From CACPJA01 sp964629335 (GTDB lineage: Bacteria > Pseudomonadota > Gammaproteobacteria > Steroidobacterales > UBA11654), in NCBI GenBank assembly GCA_964629335.1, contig CAZVRH010000008.1, positions 1 through 45,402 on the forward strand: a DNA stretch of 45,402 nt, in the 5' to 3' direction. A model generated the notes under the pieces. It did no database searches and was not told where the DNA came from. It was given only the letters and a program-made list of their open reading frames with translations. Position numbers and translations under genes: made by a program. Shown here one piece after another: positions 8,794-16,909 of this stretch; the first letter of the stretch is position 1, and each line of letters starts with the position of its first letter.

Positions 8794-10158
8794 CTATTTC
8801 TGCCTAATTGGCATCATTAAGCTAACTATAGCTCCCTGCTGAGAGTGATTCTCTATTTCAATTGTTCCGCCGTGTGCTGTGATAATTTGTTTGCTTAAAT
8901 AGAGGCCTAAACCAAAACCACCGCTTTTTCGACTTCTGGATTGACCGGTTCTAAAGAAAGGCTCTGTAACTTTCTCAAAGTCGCCTTCATTAAAGCCCGG
9001 CCCAAAATCTCTAAACGATAGCCGAATTAAATCTGAATCAATTTCATCGAGAGTTATTTCAATTTGACTATTTGTTGGAGAAGTGAATCGTGAAGCATTT
9101 TCAAGAATATTTTTTATCATCACCTCGATGAGAATTTGATCCCCTTCCACATCTTTGACTTTTAGATTTGATGATGTGACGGTCTCTATATTCTCTAAGT
9201 AAGGCGCCTTAGAAATTAAATCCTTTACGGTATTAACAATGTTGAATATTTTTAAATCCAGCTTCTTATGCCCATAGTTAATGGCCTCACTGTCGAGTAA
9301 ATTTGAAATAATAATTTCCATAGCATGGATTTCATTCAGCAGTTCATCTCTTTGTTTTTCATCTTTAAGCATCTCAATTTGTAATCGAGCTCTCGTGAGG
9401 GGCGACCTGAGTTCATGGCTCACGCCTAGATTTAAACGCTGCTTTGCCTCCAACATGCCCTGAACATTAGCCGCTAGTAAATTGATCTCGTTCGCTAATA
9501 TTCCAAGTTCGTCTTTGGGTTTAATTGAAATCCGATGTTCAAGCTCACCAGAACCTATTTTTGTGGTTCCGTCTTGTATTGCTTGAATTGGGTTGACTAT
9601 CTTTTGTACAAGTAAGAATAAAATGAATAAGATCAGTAAACTAATAATCAGAAATGCTTCAAAGAAGTAAGTTGGATTCACTTCTTGGGTCATTTTAGGG
9701 TTAACAAGGACCACCAGATAGTCTCCAAAAGGAACCTTAAAGAAAGTCCTATTCATATAGCGAGCAAATTCTGAGCCTTCAATATAAGGGTCTTGACCGA
9801 TCTCTATGTCGGCTTTTATCTTTAGCATATCCCAGTCACGCTTCTCGAAATCAATGGCCTCTAGATCAGGAAACTGATCGGTAGAAGTCCAATTTAAATC
9901 TTCACCCATAATTTTTATGTCAAAGGGCATGTTCTTGGCTATTTCCTCGGCCCTGTCTTTAGTTGGAGGATAATCAAGATCTTTAAGGAAATTCTCTAGA
10001 TAGCTGGTCTGATAATAGCCAAGTGTTTCTCTGACCTCATCGTTCAAAACCAAAGATCGGACACCAACAGTTAAAAGGTATAGATAGGCAATGGCTGTAA
10101 CAAGAAACACTGCGGTCAATTTAAATGAAAGGGATTGAAAGATTTTATTCATTTTCAT
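8794..10158 (-). CDS. Membrane sensor histidine kinase
   Basis: A 454-residue two-component sensor. It has a first membrane helix at about 11-34, a periplasmic sensor region of about 130 residues with no family I recognise, a second helix at about 165-185, then HAMP (VNPIQAIQDGTTKIGSGELEHRIS region), HisKA with the phospho-acceptor His248 in GVSHELRSPLTR, and an HATPase_c domain with the N box (ILENASRF), G1 (FRDFGPGF) and G2 (GGFGLGLYLS). It overlaps its response regulator stop by one base (TAATG), so translation is coupled. The general plan is that of RstB/CpxA-like kinases. The signal is unknown, and the sensor region shows no PAS, GAF or bilin-binding phytochrome domain. Confidence 0.93.
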   Translation of the reverse strand: MKMNKIFQSLSFKLTAVFLVTAIAYLYLLTVGVRSLVLNDEVRETLGYYQTSYLENFLKDLDYPPTKDRAEEIAKNMPFDIKIMGEDLNWTSTDQFPDLEAIDFEKRDWDMLKIKADIEIGQDPYIEGSEFARYMNRTFFKVPFGDYLVVLVNPKMTQEVNPTYFFEAFLIISLLILFILFLLVQKIVNPIQAIQDGTTKIGSGELEHRISIKPKDELGILANEINLLAANVQGMLEAKQRLNLGVSHELRSPLTRARLQIEMLKDEKQRDELLNEIHAMEIIISNLLDSEAINYGHKKLDLKIFNIVNTVKDLISKAPYLENIETVTSSNLKVKDVEGDQILIEVMIKNILENASRFTSPTNSQIEITLDEIDSDLIRLSFRDFGPGFNEGDFEKVTEPFFRTGQSRSRKSGGFGLGLYLSKQIITAHGGTIEIENHSQQGAIVSLMMPIRQK

Positions 10159-10832
10159 TATTTTTCGACATCCAAAAACATGTAGCCTTTACCCCAAATG
10201 GTCTTGATGATTTTTGGAGACTTCGGATTGGATTCAATTTTCTGTCTTAATCTAGAAATTAATATGTCGATTGATCGAGAAAATAAATGTGCCTCTATAC
10301 CTTTAATCTCCTTTATGATTTCATCCCTGGTAAAGGCAACACCTGGGTTATTAATAAACATGGATAATATTTCATATTCTTTTGTGGTTAACTCCAGAGT
10401 TGATCCGTTCATTTTAATCTCAAGATGCAATTCATCTATTTCAAAAATAGAGTTTGTACTTTTATTTGAGCTTGGGATTCGTCTTTTTAAGCTCATAATT
10501 CTAGCCACCAGCTCCCTAGGCTCAAACGGCTTCGCGAGATAGTCATCAGCCCCCGATTCTAAACCTCGGATCTTATCGTTGGGCTCACCTCGGGCACTGA
10601 GCATAATAACCGGAAGTGAATAATCTTTTCTTATTTGTTTACAAACTCTAAAACCATCCATTGTTGGCATCATAACATCAAGAATAATGACTTCAGGGTT
10701 ATGCTTTCTGATAGCTTGCAGAGTGTTCAAAGGATCTGAGATAGCTTCAAGCTTTATCTCGGATTTTTTCAAATAATTTTCTAAAAGCTCTGCCAACCTC
10801 AAATCGTCGTCAATTAGCAGAGCCTTGATCAT
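10158..10832 (-). CDS. OmpR-family response regulator
   Basis: A 224-residue transcription factor partner of the downstream kinase. The receiver domain (1-115) carries the acidic pocket LIDDD, the phospho-acceptor Asp52 in IILDVMMPTMDG, the Ser/Thr switch in IMLSARGE and the Lys in DYLAKPFEPREL. The C-terminal winged-helix DNA-binding domain (about 130-224) ends in RLRQKIESNPKSPKIIKTIWGKGY-type residues, with the hallmark IKTIWGKGYMF. It lies 8 bases after the RCCR-like gene and overlaps the kinase gene by one base, so all three are probably one operon, and the regulator may control the RCCR-like gene itself. Confidence 0.94.
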   Translation of the reverse strand: MIKALLIDDDLRLAELLENYLKKSEIKLEAISDPLNTLQAIRKHNPEVIILDVMMPTMDGFRVCKQIRKDYSLPVIMLSARGEPNDKIRGLESGADDYLAKPFEPRELVARIMSLKRRIPSSNKSTNSIFEIDELHLEIKMNGSTLELTTKEYEILSMFINNPGVAFTRDEIIKEIKGIEAHLFSRSIDILISRLRQKIESNPKSPKIIKTIWGKGYMFLDVEK

Positions 10833-10840
10833 ATCAAAAG

Positions 10841-11671
10841 TTATTTCCAGCGATCTCTAGTATCTCGAATTTGGTCAACGCCTATTCTCATGTCCAGCAT
10901 TCTGTTGGCTTCTTCTTCTCCAAAAACCTGAATAGGTAAGATATTCATAGGGTCATTTCGATACCCCAACTCTCTGACTTGATAGTCATAGATTTGCTGG
11001 TCATTTCTCTCCGATTCAGGAACCTCCTCTGCTTCATCGAGCCAACCGAACCATCGGCCAATAAAACCCTCCAGGTAGTTTTCACAAAAATTAATATTTT
11101 CATCCGTTAACTCAGCATGGGAACTGACACAGACTGGGGACATCAAGGATCTAAGATAGGTGCCATGACTAACAAATCTAGTCCAATTGGGGTGTGCACG
11201 AAAGCTTAGATAATCTTGATTCACGGGCTCATAGTATTGACTGAGATAATCTGGATTGGTTCTTAAATCCACCCTTGGAGTATATTCAGCATAAAAGTAA
11301 AGTCGTGGTATGGTTCCAAAAATTACTGCTAAATGTGGAACTCGTGTCTCCTGACCTAAAAAGACCGTGGCATTAATATCCAATATACTTCGTTGTCTGT
11401 TACCGATCCAGGAGTGAACCAACCAATCAATCTTGTCTCCAGAATAAGCGTTAAATGACCCTTCCATTTGTCCATGATCAGGGTGCTCATTGGAAGTGAA
11501 GTAATCTCTACCCTCGCATGACGGATGTTTTTTAACCTCAAATCGTTCCCTCACACGTTGAATAATATTTGTTTGGATTCCCCAGCATCGTTCCCAAGCT
11601 TGACTTACATCTACATCAGGATTTTCAGAAAGAAACTCCATGATGGTTTTTGTTTCTGTGTTAGAACTCAA
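10841..11671 (-). CDS. Red chlorophyll catabolite reductase-like protein (bilin reductase superfamily)
   Basis: A 276-residue protein whose middle and C-terminal parts resemble plant RCCR as I remember Arabidopsis ACD2. The segment RVDLRTNPDYLSQYYEP corresponds to RKDLVLNPDYLKEYYQD, YLRSLMSPV to FVRSAFSPT, and VFGEEEANR to MFGEEVSSR; an upstream WIGNR...LDINATVF corresponds to WIHCK...LNITSIS. RCCR reduces an open-chain tetrapyrrole using ferredoxin. Of the two catalytic acids reported for Arabidopsis, the Glu (E154) seems to be replaced by a non-acid (HLAVIFG), while an Asp (RNDPMN) lies in the region of D291. The start is TTG, chosen because a strong AGAGGAG lies 6-7 bases upstream (11678-11684); the first ATG, ten codons later, has none. 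It heads an operon with a two-component system. The real substrate is unknown. Confidence 0.7.
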   Translation of the reverse strand: MSSNTETKTIMEFLSENPDVDVSQAWERCWGIQTNIIQRVRERFEVKKHPSCEGRDYFTSNEHPDHGQMEGSFNAYSGDKIDWLVHSWIGNRQRSILDINATVFLGQETRVPHLAVIFGTIPRLYFYAEYTPRVDLRTNPDYLSQYYEPVNQDYLSFRAHPNWTRFVSHGTYLRSLMSPVCVSSHAELTDENINFCENYLEGFIGRWFGWLDEAEEVPESERNDQQIYDYQVRELGYRNDPMNILPIQVFGEEEANRMLDMRIGVDQIRDTRDRWK

Positions 11672-11789
11672 AACTGTCTCCTCTTAACTGATAATGCATA
11701 CAGTATTCCATCAAGAAAGTGATAGATCCAGTTAATCCATGTATATATAATCAATTTCAAAATAAAAATTGAATCTATGGAACATCATC

Positions 11790-12593
11790 ATGCCTGTGGT
11801 AGAAATCAATAATCATCAAATGTACTTTGAGGTTCATGGGGAAGGACCGCCCGCAGTTTGCATGGGAGGCTGGGGTACTTTTTGTCACGGCAACGAGCAT
11901 CTTCTGGCAAGAGGTCTGACTGATAAATATCAGGTCTTATTGTTTGATTACCGAGGTATTCGCGAATCCGAGGATCATCATGATGTGGAACCTTCAATGA
12001 AGATGCATGCTGAAGATTTAATTGGGCTCCTAGATTATTTGCAATGGAGAAATGTCCATTTGATTGGGCTGGTGGGTATGGGTTGTTGCGTCGCACAAGA
12101 AGTGGCTATTGATCGTCCTGATCTCGTGAGGAGCATGGTAAACATGGGTGCTTGGGCTTACTGCGATACTTACCTCTATGATCAACTTAAACTATTTAGA
12201 GACGTCCATAGAGATTCAGGATTCTTAACCTTTCAAGAAAAAGTTTCAATCTATTCATTTCTTCCAGAGTATTACAATGAAAATAGAGATAAATTGCTTG
12301 GGCCAAACGCAGGCTGGAAAGAATTAAGGGATAATTATGAGACACATGCACGACTGGTGGAAGCGTGTTTAAACCATGATGTCCGTGATCGATTGCATAA
12401 TATCGAAGCACCAACGCTTATTATTCATGCCGGCAAAGATCTCGTTACAGGCCCAAGAACAACATTGCCATTGGAGGAAGGAATTCCCAATGCGAAGGGT
12501 GTTTTAATGGAGGATGTGGCACATGTAGTTGCCGGGAAAGAACAAAAAATTGCTTTTTGTAAAATATTGTTCGAATTTTTAGAGGCACATTAA
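11790..12593 (+). CDS. Alpha/beta-hydrolase fold protein lacking the usual nucleophile
   Basis: A 267-residue alpha/beta-hydrolase by its overall pattern: strand-turn with VHGEGPPAV, FDYRGIRESE after beta-4, the acid Asp217 in IIHAGKDLVTG and the His245 in EDVAHVVAGK. At the nucleophile elbow, where G-x-Ser-x-G is expected, it reads HLIGLVGMGCCVAQ, with no Ser; Cys99/Cys100 are just after the elbow. It may be non-hydrolytic, use a different residue, or act as a binding protein. The ATG at 11790 was chosen over an upstream TTG because GGA lies 8 bases before it and the family begins with this segment. It is divergent from the RCCR-like gene, separated by about 118 bases. The pairing recalls plant chlorophyll breakdown, where alpha/beta-hydrolases also act, but that is speculation. 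Confidence 0.8.
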   Translation: MPVVEINNHQMYFEVHGEGPPAVCMGGWGTFCHGNEHLLARGLTDKYQVLLFDYRGIRESEDHHDVEPSMKMHAEDLIGLLDYLQWRNVHLIGLVGMGCCVAQEVAIDRPDLVRSMVNMGAWAYCDTYLYDQLKLFRDVHRDSGFLTFQEKVSIYSFLPEYYNENRDKLLGPNAGWKELRDNYETHARLVEACLNHDVRDRLHNIEAPTLIIHAGKDLVTGPRTTLPLEEGIPNAKGVLMEDVAHVVAGKEQKIAFCKILFEFLEAH

Positions 12594-12670
12594 CTTTTTT
12601 GGTTGTAAAAACTCCCAAAATATAGATAATGTCGCCACCAAAAGTTTAAAGCGAGAGAAATTACATCTAC

Positions 12671-13951
12671 ATGTCGAACTCAGGCTCAAAAATCAAAATT
12701 CACAACGGCAAGCTCGATGTTCCTAATGACCCAATTATTCCTTTTATTGAGGGCGATGGTATCGGGCCCGATATCTGGAAAGCCGCTGTAAGAGTTATAG
12801 ATGCCGCAGTCGAGAAGGCTTACCACGGCGAAAAAAAAATTCATTGGTTAGAAGTCTATGCTGGGGAAAAGGCCTTCAAAAAGTTTAACAATTGGTTGCC
12901 TGATGACACCATAGAAAAATGCCAAGATTATCTGGTCTCGATTAAGGGGCCATTAACCACACCAATTGGCGGTGGCATGAGATCATTAAATGTCGCTTTA
13001 AGGCAATTACTGGATCTCTATGTCTGCCTCAGACCAGTTAGATGGTTTCAAGGGGTCCCATCACCGGTAAAAACACCGGAGAAAGTCGACATGGTCATTT
13101 TTAGAGAAAACACTGAAGACATCTATGCAGGTATTGAATTTGAGCAAGGCTCTGAGACAAACAGCAATTTCCTGTCACTGCTGAAAGAGTCATTTCCTGA
13201 TGAGTATTCAAAAATAAGATTCCCTGATAACTCAGGCATTGGCATCAAACCGATTTCCATTGATGGCTCAGAGCGATTATTGCGATCGGCTTTTCAGTAC
13301 GCAGTAAAAAATAATCGAAAATCAGTAACCTTTGTGCATAAAGGTAACATCATGAAATATACAGAAGGCGCTTTTAGAAACTGGGGTTACGCTCTCGCAG
13401 AAAGAGAGTTTGGAGATCATGTCTACACCTGGGATCAATGGGAAAGAACCAAATCTGAACACGGAGAAGAAGCCGCAAATGCAGAGCAAAATGAAGCTAT
13501 TGAAAATGGTGCCATTCTGGTCAAAGATGCAATCGCTGACATTACCTTACAGCAAGTACTTACAAGACCATCAGAATTTGACGTCATTGCAACGATGAAT
13601 TTGAATGGGGATTATCTATCGGATGCATTAGCAGCACAAGTTGGAGGCATAGGTATAGCGCCTGGAGGGAATATCAATTATCTCACCGGACATGCTGTCT
13701 TTGAAGCCACTCACGGAACGGCGCCTAAATACACTGACCAAGATAAGGTCAATCCTGGTTCTGTTATCTTGTCTGGAGAAATGATGCTTCGCTATCTTGA
13801 TTGGAATGAAGCTGCTGATTTGATAATTAAAGCCATGGACACTTCCATACAGAATCAAACTGTAACCTATGATTTTGCTAGATTAATCGATGGTGTTGAT
13901 CCAATAAAATGCAGTGAGTTTGGGGATACACTGATCAACAATATGAACTAA
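12671..13951 (+). CDS. icd: NADP-dependent isocitrate dehydrogenase
   Basis: A 426-residue TCA-cycle enzyme that converts isocitrate to 2-oxoglutarate and CO2. It has the N-terminal IPFIEGDGIGPDIW, the substrate and phosphorylation-site loop TTPIGGGMRSLNVALRQ with Ser105 corresponding to E. coli Ser113, the IFRENTEDIYAGIEF segment, the Mg-binding NGDYLSDALAAQVGG and the NADP-binding region HGTAPKYTDQDKVNPGS. The length is close to the E. coli type I enzyme, and NADP use is inferred from that likeness. It is probably transcribed alone or with the azurin gene 54 bases downstream. The conserved Ser would allow AceK-type regulation, but aceK is not seen here. Confidence 0.95.
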   Translation: MSNSGSKIKIHNGKLDVPNDPIIPFIEGDGIGPDIWKAAVRVIDAAVEKAYHGEKKIHWLEVYAGEKAFKKFNNWLPDDTIEKCQDYLVSIKGPLTTPIGGGMRSLNVALRQLLDLYVCLRPVRWFQGVPSPVKTPEKVDMVIFRENTEDIYAGIEFEQGSETNSNFLSLLKESFPDEYSKIRFPDNSGIGIKPISIDGSERLLRSAFQYAVKNNRKSVTFVHKGNIMKYTEGAFRNWGYALAEREFGDHVYTWDQWERTKSEHGEEAANAEQNEAIENGAILVKDAIADITLQQVLTRPSEFDVIATMNLNGDYLSDALAAQVGGIGIAPGGNINYLTGHAVFEATHGTAPKYTDQDKVNPGSVILSGEMMLRYLDWNEAADLIIKAMDTSIQNQTVTYDFARLIDGVDPIKCSEFGDTLINNMN

Positions 13952-14005
13952 TTTTGCAGTTACTTTGCATCACGAAATTACCCTAAGAACCAAGAGAAAT
14001 TAATT

Positions 14006-14458
14006 ATGAAAATTTTAAAAGCTGCTCTCGCAATGATCATCCTGTCTTACAGCAATCATCTGTTTGCAGAATCTTGCGAAATTATGATTGAAGGCAATGA
14101 TATGCTTCAGTTCAACCTTAATGAAATAGTTATTAATGCAAATTGCCCTGAAGTTACAATAAATTTAAAACACACAGGTCAACTCGCGGCTAATATTATG
14201 GGCCATAATTGGGTGTTAACAAGAACCAACGACTTTATGGCTGTGGCTCAAGCAGGTGGTGCTGCAGGCCCTGCTTCTAATTATGTTCCTCTCGGAGATC
14301 CTAGAGTCATTGCTGCTTCATCGATGATTGGTGGAGGCGAAGAAACCTCGGTGACTTTCTCTACAGAATCACTGGATTCAGATGGGGATTATACCTTCTT
14401 CTGCTCCTTTCCAGGCCATTATGCAATCATGAAAGGTAGCTTTAAAATTTCAGATTAA
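14006..14458 (+). CDS. Azurin (periplasmic blue copper protein)
   Basis: A 150-residue cupredoxin with a Sec signal peptide of about 21 residues (cleavage after LFA). Mature features of azurin are all visible: the Cys24-Cys47 disulfide pair and the type 1 copper ligands His67 (MGHNWVL), Cys133 and His138 (FFCSFPGHYA) and the axial Met142 (IMKG). It carries single electrons in the periplasm, for example to a cytochrome c oxidase or peroxidase; no partner is next to it. Its 3' end overlaps the convergent ilvH gene by 17 bases. Confidence 0.95.
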   Translation: MKILKAALAMIILSYSNHLFAESCEIMIEGNDMLQFNLNEIVINANCPEVTINLKHTGQLAANIMGHNWVLTRTNDFMAVAQAGGAAGPASNYVPLGDPRVIAASSMIGGGEETSVTFSTESLDSDGDYTFFCSFPGHYAIMKGSFKISD

Positions 14459-14942
14459 TCTTTAAGTCGCCTTTGGCGAGGGAAAGAGGTCCTGTTCGAG
14501 CAACGGCGATTAACTTACTAATAGTTTTAAGTTGATTCAGTAAGTCGTCATTGGTTGCACTGTCTGCCATAGCCTCTACAATTAACAAATCGTCCTTGTC
14601 GTTCACAATTTTTGCTGAATAGTCATAAAGAATGGTTTTTATGGCATCTTCTTTGTCTGGATTAACACTCAGTTTAACCATCATTAATTCTCGTTCTATA
14701 TGGTCTTGCTGACTGATATCTAGAACATCAATGACGTCAATCAGTTTGTAGAGTTGTTTTATAATCTGCCCTATCACTTCGTCTGAGCCCTCGGTGACTA
14801 GGGTCAGTCTAGAAATGGAGGATTTATCAGTCGGGGCAACGCTCAATGAATCAATGTTGTAACCTCTGGTTGAGAACATAGAAGCCACTCGGGTCAGTGC
14901 GCCCGATTCGTTTTGCATTAATATGGCTATCGTATGTTTCAT
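14442..14942 (-). CDS. ilvH: Acetolactate synthase small (regulatory) subunit
   Basis: A 166-residue regulatory subunit that stimulates the large subunit and confers valine feedback. The N-terminal ACT domain (HTIAILMQNESGALTRVASMF, RGYNIDSLSVAPT) is followed by the ALS_ss C-terminal domain (ERELMMVKLSV, NDDLLNQLK, ARTGPLSLAKGD). Length and order match IlvH/IlvN of proteobacteria. In most proteobacteria this gene directly follows the large-subunit gene; here it is on the opposite strand, head to head with it across 159 bases, so the two subunits must be co-regulated from a shared intergenic region rather than one message. Confidence 0.94.
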   Translation of the reverse strand: MKHTIAILMQNESGALTRVASMFSTRGYNIDSLSVAPTDKSSISRLTLVTEGSDEVIGQIIKQLYKLIDVIDVLDISQQDHIERELMMVKLSVNPDKEDAIKTILYDYSAKIVNDKDDLLIVEAMADSATNDDLLNQLKTISKLIAVARTGPLSLAKGDLKINLKF

Positions 14943-15101
14943 TGATTTATTTATTAATTTAATTACACAAAGAAAGGATTGTACATGGTTCCATCAACAA
15001 ATGAAGTTAGTAATCAGTATTACTTTTCAATCTGGTTTATAGTAAGGTGTCTTCCTCAAGATTATGACAGACTGTAATAACACTGTGAATAGTTGGGTGA
15101 A
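14943..15101. promoter_or_regulatory. Shared promoter region between ilvH and the large-subunit gene
   Basis: These 159 bases separate the divergent genes for the two acetolactate synthase subunits. The stretch is AT-rich and has a TATAGT hexamer at about 15039-15044 that could be a -10 element for the rightward gene, although no well-spaced -35 is clear. I see no leader peptide rich in Ile, Leu or Val codons and no terminator hairpin, so classical attenuation is not evident. Confidence 0.3.
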
Positions 15102-16904
15102 ATGACAAATAAACAAACAATGACAGGCTCAGAGATCATTATTAAAGTCCTTGCGGAACAAGGAGTTGAAATGATTTTTGGTTACAGTGGTGGAGCGATT
15201 CTACCAACCTACGATGCCGTCTTCCAATACAATGAGAAACATAAAGACAATCCGATACCGCTGATTGTACCTGCCAATGAGCAAGGCGCAGGGTTTATGG
15301 CCTCAGGTTATTCAAGAGCCAGCGGCAAACCTGGAATTGTATTGGTTACCTCAGGTCCTGGGGCAACCAACACGGTCACACCCGTTAGAGACGCTATGGC
15401 TGATTCAATTCCAATGGTTGTGATATGCGGACAAGTTAATCGTTCATCCATTGGCAGTGATGCATTTCAAGAAGCTCCTATCACAAGTGTTATGGGATCT
15501 GTGGCCAAACATGTGTTTCTGGTTACGGATGCAGATCGGTTGGCTGCAACGATTAGGGCCGCATTCGAAATATCCACCTCAGGAAGACCCGGTCCTGTGA
15601 TCGTGGATATACCAAAAGATATACAAACAAGCACTATTGAATTTGATTCTAGCTCAACGCTTAATATTAATGCCTATAGAGAACGACTGAAGGCCATTCA
15701 AAACAACCGCTTAAGTGATGACGAATGTGAGCGTTTTTTTAATTACCTGAAATCATCAAAAAGACCCTTGATTTATTCTGGGGGTGGAACCATAGCTGCA
15801 GGTGCATCAGAAGAATTGAGAGCGTTCTCGACACGCTTCCAAATTCCTGTAACAACGACACTTATGGGCATAGGAGCCATAGATACTCAATCTGAATTAT
15901 CTCTTAAAATGCTGGGCATGCACGGCACGGCCTTTGCAAATTATGCAGTTGAAGATTGTGACTTCCTCATAGCTTTAGGGTCTCGATTTGATGACCGAGT
16001 AGCGGCAGTGCCTAAAGAGTTTGCACCTAAAGCCAAAACAGTTGCACACTTTGATATTGATGCCTCTGAAATTGACAAAGTCAAACAGACAGACTGGTCA
16101 CACATTGGTCATTTATCAGAGGCCTTGGCGGATCTATTGAATTATGCTGACAAAATCAATTTTAATTGTGACTTTGTCAAATGGAACGATGAGATCCAAG
16201 AATTAAAATCTAAGCATCCCTTGGACTTTGATAGAACAACAGATTTAATCCAACCTCAAATGGTCTTGGAGGAGATAAACCAATTAACCAAAGGAAATGC
16301 TATTGTTTCAACCGGCGTAGGCCAGCATCAGATGTGGTCTGCCCAATACTTTGATTTTAAAGAACCCAGACAGTGGTTAACTTCTGGAAGCATGGGAACA
16401 ATGGGTTTTGGGTTGCCTGCAGCAATAGGAGCACAGTTTGCCCATCCGGATAAAGTCGTTATCGACGTGGACGGGGACGGAAGCATAAGAATGAATCTAG
16501 GCGAGATGGAAACCGTGACAACATATGATCTACCGATCAAAATTCTGCTGCTGAATAATTCCGGAGATGGCATGGTTAAGCAGTGGCAAAAACTTTATTA
16601 CGGGGGTCGACTATCGGCAAGCGATAAAACTCTTCATAAGAAAGATTTTGTTGCGTCTGCAAAATCAGACGGTTTTGAATACGCTGAACGACTGACAGAT
16701 AAAAACCAACTCAAAGCAACCTTAAAAGAGTTCATTGAGACTCCAAAACCTGCTTTTCTTGAAGTGGTTATAGACCCAGATGCCATGGTGTTCCCAATGG
16801 TTGGGCCGGGAATGTCTTACGGTCAAATGATCACCGGTGATCATATTGAAAGCAGAAGCAAAGATCCAGAAGTAGAACCGATTGATCCTAAAGCCATGTT
16901 CTAA
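15102..16904 (+). CDS. ilvB: Acetolactate synthase large (catalytic) subunit
   Basis: A 600-residue ThDP enzyme that joins two pyruvates, or pyruvate and 2-oxobutyrate, in the first common step of valine, leucine and isoleucine synthesis. It shows the N-terminal pyrimidine-binding domain with the catalytic Glu in PANEQGAGFMASGYSRASG, the central FAD domain (DFLIALGSRFDDRV), and the C-terminal ThDP motif starting VDGDGSIRMNLGEME and ending LLNNSGDGMVKQWQ. The ATG at 15102 is preferred to the upstream TTG at 15093 because homologues start close to the TGSEIIIKVL segment; a third option is the ATG at 15120. Whether to call it ilvB, ilvI or ilvG is arbitrary. The matching small subunit is the divergent ilvH. 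Confidence 0.94.
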   Translation: MTNKQTMTGSEIIIKVLAEQGVEMIFGYSGGAILPTYDAVFQYNEKHKDNPIPLIVPANEQGAGFMASGYSRASGKPGIVLVTSGPGATNTVTPVRDAMADSIPMVVICGQVNRSSIGSDAFQEAPITSVMGSVAKHVFLVTDADRLAATIRAAFEISTSGRPGPVIVDIPKDIQTSTIEFDSSSTLNINAYRERLKAIQNNRLSDDECERFFNYLKSSKRPLIYSGGGTIAAGASEELRAFSTRFQIPVTTTLMGIGAIDTQSELSLKMLGMHGTAFANYAVEDCDFLIALGSRFDDRVAAVPKEFAPKAKTVAHFDIDASEIDKVKQTDWSHIGHLSEALADLLNYADKINFNCDFVKWNDEIQELKSKHPLDFDRTTDLIQPQMVLEEINQLTKGNAIVSTGVGQHQMWSAQYFDFKEPRQWLTSGSMGTMGFGLPAAIGAQFAHPDKVVIDVDGDGSIRMNLGEMETVTTYDLPIKILLLNNSGDGMVKQWQKLYYGGRLSASDKTLHKKDFVASAKSDGFEYAERLTDKNQLKATLKEFIETPKPAFLEVVIDPDAMVFPMVGPGMSYGQMITGDHIESRSKDPEVEPIDPKAMF

Positions 16905-16909
16905 ATATC

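Noticed and set aside
12594..12640. Possible terminator after the alpha/beta-hydrolase gene
   Set aside because: TTTTGG and CCAAAA could pair around a 12-base loop, but the stem is AT-rich and no T run follows.
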